DNA from: Pseudocolwellia sp048296855
GTDB lineage: Bacteria > Pseudomonadota > Gammaproteobacteria > Enterobacterales > Alteromonadaceae
Reading direction: 5' to 3' (one strand)
Assembly (NCBI GenBank): GCA_048296855.1
Contig: CP182631.1
DNA length: 64,000 nucleotides
Both the position numbers and the translations under genes were made by a program. Shown here piece by piece: positions 62,233 through 64,000 of the stretch; position 1 is the stretch's first letter, and each line of letters opens with the position of its first letter. The notes beneath the pieces are model-generated. The model had not been told where the DNA came from. It saw only the letters and a list, made by a program, of their open reading frames with translations, and made no database searches.

Positions 62233-62341
62233 GCTTTTACCTTTGAACTGTGTAGTGTTTTTTAGTTGCATGGATCATACAATATAATCCTAACCATGTA
62301 TTGAATTAGCTCCACCTTTTCATCTTTTCATAAGGACTGAC

Positions 62342-63244
62342 ATGTCATTTAAAGACACCCTATTAGGTTTACTCATTATTATTATTTGGGGCATTAACTT
62401 TGTAGTTATTGCTTGGGGTCTTGATGGATTACCGCCATTATTAATGGGCGCTTTACGTTTTGCTTTAGTATTTTCTGTTGGCTTTTTATTTGTTAAAAAA
62501 CCTAATATTCCGCTTAAATGGCTGGCCGCTTATGGGCTTGTTATTAGTTTTGGTCAGTTTGCTTTTTTGTTTAGTGCTATGTCGTTGGGGATGCCAGCGG
62601 GATTAGCGTCTTTAGTGTTGCAATCGCAAGCATTATTTACGTTGATTTTTGCGGCGTTGTTATTAAAAGAGCAAGTTAAGTTTGCTCAAATATTAGCAAT
62701 GTTAGTTGCTGGCTTAGGGCTGTATACTATAGCGAGTACGGGGGAAGATACAACAATGACAGGTATAGGCTTTATGTTAACTATCATGGGCGCGTCTTGC
62801 TGGGCGCTAGGTAATATTGTTAACCGTGTTATTAATAAACGAGGGTTTAAACCCGGAGTAGATTTAGTCATATGGTCGGCTTGGATACCGGTTATTCCTT
62901 TTGCTATATCAAGCTATTTTATTGAAGGGCCTGATTTAATTATTGAAAGCTTAATTGGTTTTAATTGGGTGTCGTTTTTGTCTTTAGCTTATTTAGCTGT
63001 TGCTGCATCAATTGTTGGCTATAGCTTATGGAGCCATTTACTTGGGCAATATCCAGCGGCACAAGTTGCCCCTTTAACTTTAGGTGTGCCTATTGTAGGT
63101 ATTACTGCGTCGGCTTTTTTCTTGAATGAAACTATTTCTACAACACAGTGGGTAGGGAGTGCTTTGGTGTTATTTGGATTAGTGATTAATGCGTTTGGTG
63201 AGAAACTAACGGTAAAGTTAGGGTTAAAAAAAGCGAGAATTTAA
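62342..63244 (+). CDS. eamA: EamA-type exporter (O-acetylserine/cysteine)
   Basis: A 300-aa drug/metabolite transporter with ten predicted helices in two EamA repeats. Many blocks match E. coli EamA (cysteine/O-acetylserine export), e.g. IIWGINFVVI, GLVISFGQFAFLFSAM, GMPAGLASLVLQSQALF and SIVGYSLWSHLLG. Divergent from rdgB. Substrate is by family resemblance. Confidence 0.85.
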   Translation: MSFKDTLLGLLIIIIWGINFVVIAWGLDGLPPLLMGALRFALVFSVGFLFVKKPNIPLKWLAAYGLVISFGQFAFLFSAMSLGMPAGLASLVLQSQALFTLIFAALLLKEQVKFAQILAMLVAGLGLYTIASTGEDTTMTGIGFMLTIMGASCWALGNIVNRVINKRGFKPGVDLVIWSAWIPVIPFAISSYFIEGPDLIIESLIGFNWVSFLSLAYLAVAASIVGYSLWSHLLGQYPAAQVAPLTLGVPIVGITASAFFLNETISTTQWVGSALVLFGLVINAFGEKLTVKLGLKKARI

Positions 63245-63267
63245 TATTCTACTTTTAAACATGTAAT

Positions 63268-63308
63268 AAAAAAGGAGAGATATACAGGTTATATATTTCT
63301 CCTTTTTT
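63268..63308. terminator. Bidirectional terminator
   Basis: Stem AAAAAAGGAGA / TCTCCTTTTTT with additional AT pairing in the loop, U-rich in both directions. It lies between the convergent eamA (ends 63244) and DUF4426 gene (ends 63325). Confidence 0.85.
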
Positions 63309-63324
63309 ATTGTGATATCAGCCT

Positions 63325-63762
63325 TTAATCTACATAAAATTTTTGTTTAAACTTGAATGACTTATTACCTGTGCCGTCATTTATCGTAACATCAAAGTAG
63401 TAGGTTTCTTCATCTGAGTAGGTGACTTGAGCTAAATAGTAAATTGCATCGCCTTCGGTAACTTCTTCAAACTCTAAAGTTTTAATTTGGCCTAGATCAT
63501 TTCGAGCTTTAGCTGTAATAACCACATGTTTAGCGGGTTTACCTTCTTTACTATTATCGAGAACAGATATATTAATTACACCATTATATCGACTACGTTC
63601 AATACCATAAGCTTTAGCTATTTTAGGTGTTAAAAACGTGGCACCAAAAGCCATGTAATGCACGTCTAAATGTTCTAATTTCTTCATGTTTTCAGCATGT
63701 GCATTAAGCATAAATACTGAAGTGATGATTAATATTGATAAGCGCTGTATTAATTTTTTCAT
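63325..63762 (-). CDS. DUF4426 periplasmic protein
   Basis: A 145-aa exported protein with signal peptide (MLNAHA-EN) and a single beta-rich domain (DVHYMAFGATFLTPKIAKAY, YYFDVTINDGTGNKSFKFKQ) that fits DUF4426. The family lies next to yggT/metXW-type genes in many gammaproteobacteria; here yggT is directly upstream on the same strand. Function unknown. Confidence 0.85.
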   Translation of the reverse strand: MKKLIQRLSILIITSVFMLNAHAENMKKLEHLDVHYMAFGATFLTPKIAKAYGIERSRYNGVINISVLDNSKEGKPAKHVVITAKARNDLGQIKTLEFEEVTEGDAIYYLAQVTYSDEETYYFDVTINDGTGNKSFKFKQKFYVD

Positions 63763-63780
63763 AAATGATTCCTAAAGCAG

Positions 63781-63804
63781 AAGGTTAAATTATTATTTAA
63801 CCTT
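63781..63804. terminator. Inverted repeat between yggT and the DUF4426 gene
   Basis: Perfect 10-bp arms AAGGTTAAAT / ATTTAACCTT around TATT. It lies 31 bp after the yggT stop and 18 bp before the DUF4426 start on the minus strand. Weak AT-rich hairpin; might reduce readthrough. Confidence 0.4.
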
Positions 63805-63835
63805 TATGTCGCCAGTCTACTTTTGTTAATAAAAG

Positions 63836-64000
63836 TTAAAGCATTGCCCAGTATGGGATCCAACCTGATAGTAATATATTAATAACATTCAATAATAAAA
63901 ATGCGGCTAATATTGATAAATCTAAGCCGCCGATAACCGGTACTATGTTACGAATAGGTCGTAATACCGGATCTGTAAGTTGCTGGAAGATAACTTGTGT
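63836..64000 (-). CDS. YggT-family membrane protein, C-terminal fragment
   Basis: The last 54 codons are inside the window. They encode VIFQQLTDPVLRPIRNIVP followed by a hydrophobic helix (LDLSILAAFLLLNVINILL) and GWIPYWAML, the C-terminal repeat of YggT, a small inner-membrane protein. The 5' end lies beyond position 64000. Confidence 0.88.
   Translation of the reverse strand, partial: TQVIFQQLTDPVLRPIRNIVPVIGGLDLSILAAFLLLNVINILLSGWIPYWAML

Noticed and set aside
1..64000. CRISPR array, tRNA, rRNA, prophage or toxin-antitoxin module
   Set aside because: Looked for regularly spaced repeats, cloverleaf-like CCA ends, phage structural genes and small paired genes; none was supported.

Overview
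The window is a low-GC (roughly 36-40% by eye), gene-dense stretch of a marine gammaproteobacterial chromosome. Gene content and order (yoaA-tsaB-slp-fadD, a hisGDCB operon with a His-rich leader, PsrA- and FadR-type fatty-acid control, carboxyspermidine-route polyamine genes, Ni-superoxide dismutase, a GH16 agarase, many DUFs typical of Alteromonadales) point to the Colwelliaceae (Colwellia/Thalassotalea type). This placement is inference from families, not from a marker gene. No rRNA, tRNA, CRISPR array or intact insertion sequence was seen.

Regions. 1-4.9 kb: histidine operon on the minus strand (hisG, hisD, hisC, hisB, start of hisH) behind a leader peptide with five consecutive His codons and an attenuator hairpin. 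4.9-12.6 kb: yoaA, tsaB, two accessory genes, slp, an alpha/beta hydrolase and fadD, the last behind a FadR-like palindrome. 13-27 kb: an M2-family peptidase, a PsrA-like regulator, nagZ, a carboxyspermidine dehydrogenase/decarboxylase/agmatinase run, an alanine-dehydrogenase-family enzyme, an RND efflux pair and its divergent LysR regulator. 28-33 kb: a histidine kinase/response regulator pair followed by EF-hand, Pro-rich and YHYH-domain proteins; three promoters here share the same spaced direct repeat, so the block looks like one self-contained regulon. 33-39.4 kb: minus-strand operon of a second two-component system, a cupredoxin, an FTR1-like permease and an outer-membrane protein, then a TlpA / DUF4266 / DUF3570 operon.

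40-45 kb: a Ni-SOD locus behind a Fur-like box (helical-repeat-like protein, His-rich membrane protein, sodN, maturation protease sodX), an ECF sigma factor with a DUF6768 partner, two membrane proteins, and a P-loop kinase gene split by a 259-bp miniature element. 45.5-53.7 kb: eight-gene surface-polysaccharide cluster (acyltransferase, Wzx flippase, five glycosyltransferases, Wzy-like polymerase). 53.9-54.9 kb: a second Fur-boxed locus that copies the Ni-SOD layout, except that sodN is replaced by a 41-residue peptide whose first 20 residues resemble the Ni-SOD propeptide, next to a SodX paralogue. I regard this as the best candidate for an undescribed system. 55-59 kb: periplasmic binding protein, secreted agarase, a decayed Fur-boxed locus and apbE. 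59.7-64 kb: housekeeping genes tadA, hemW, rdgB, eamA, a DUF4426 protein and the end of yggT.

The intergenic spaces carry several families of short dispersed repeats with terminal inverted repeats (called R1-R4 here). They look like non-autonomous miniature elements and account for most of the long non-coding stretches. One R1 copy has disrupted a gene, and its junctions let the original target be reconstructed.
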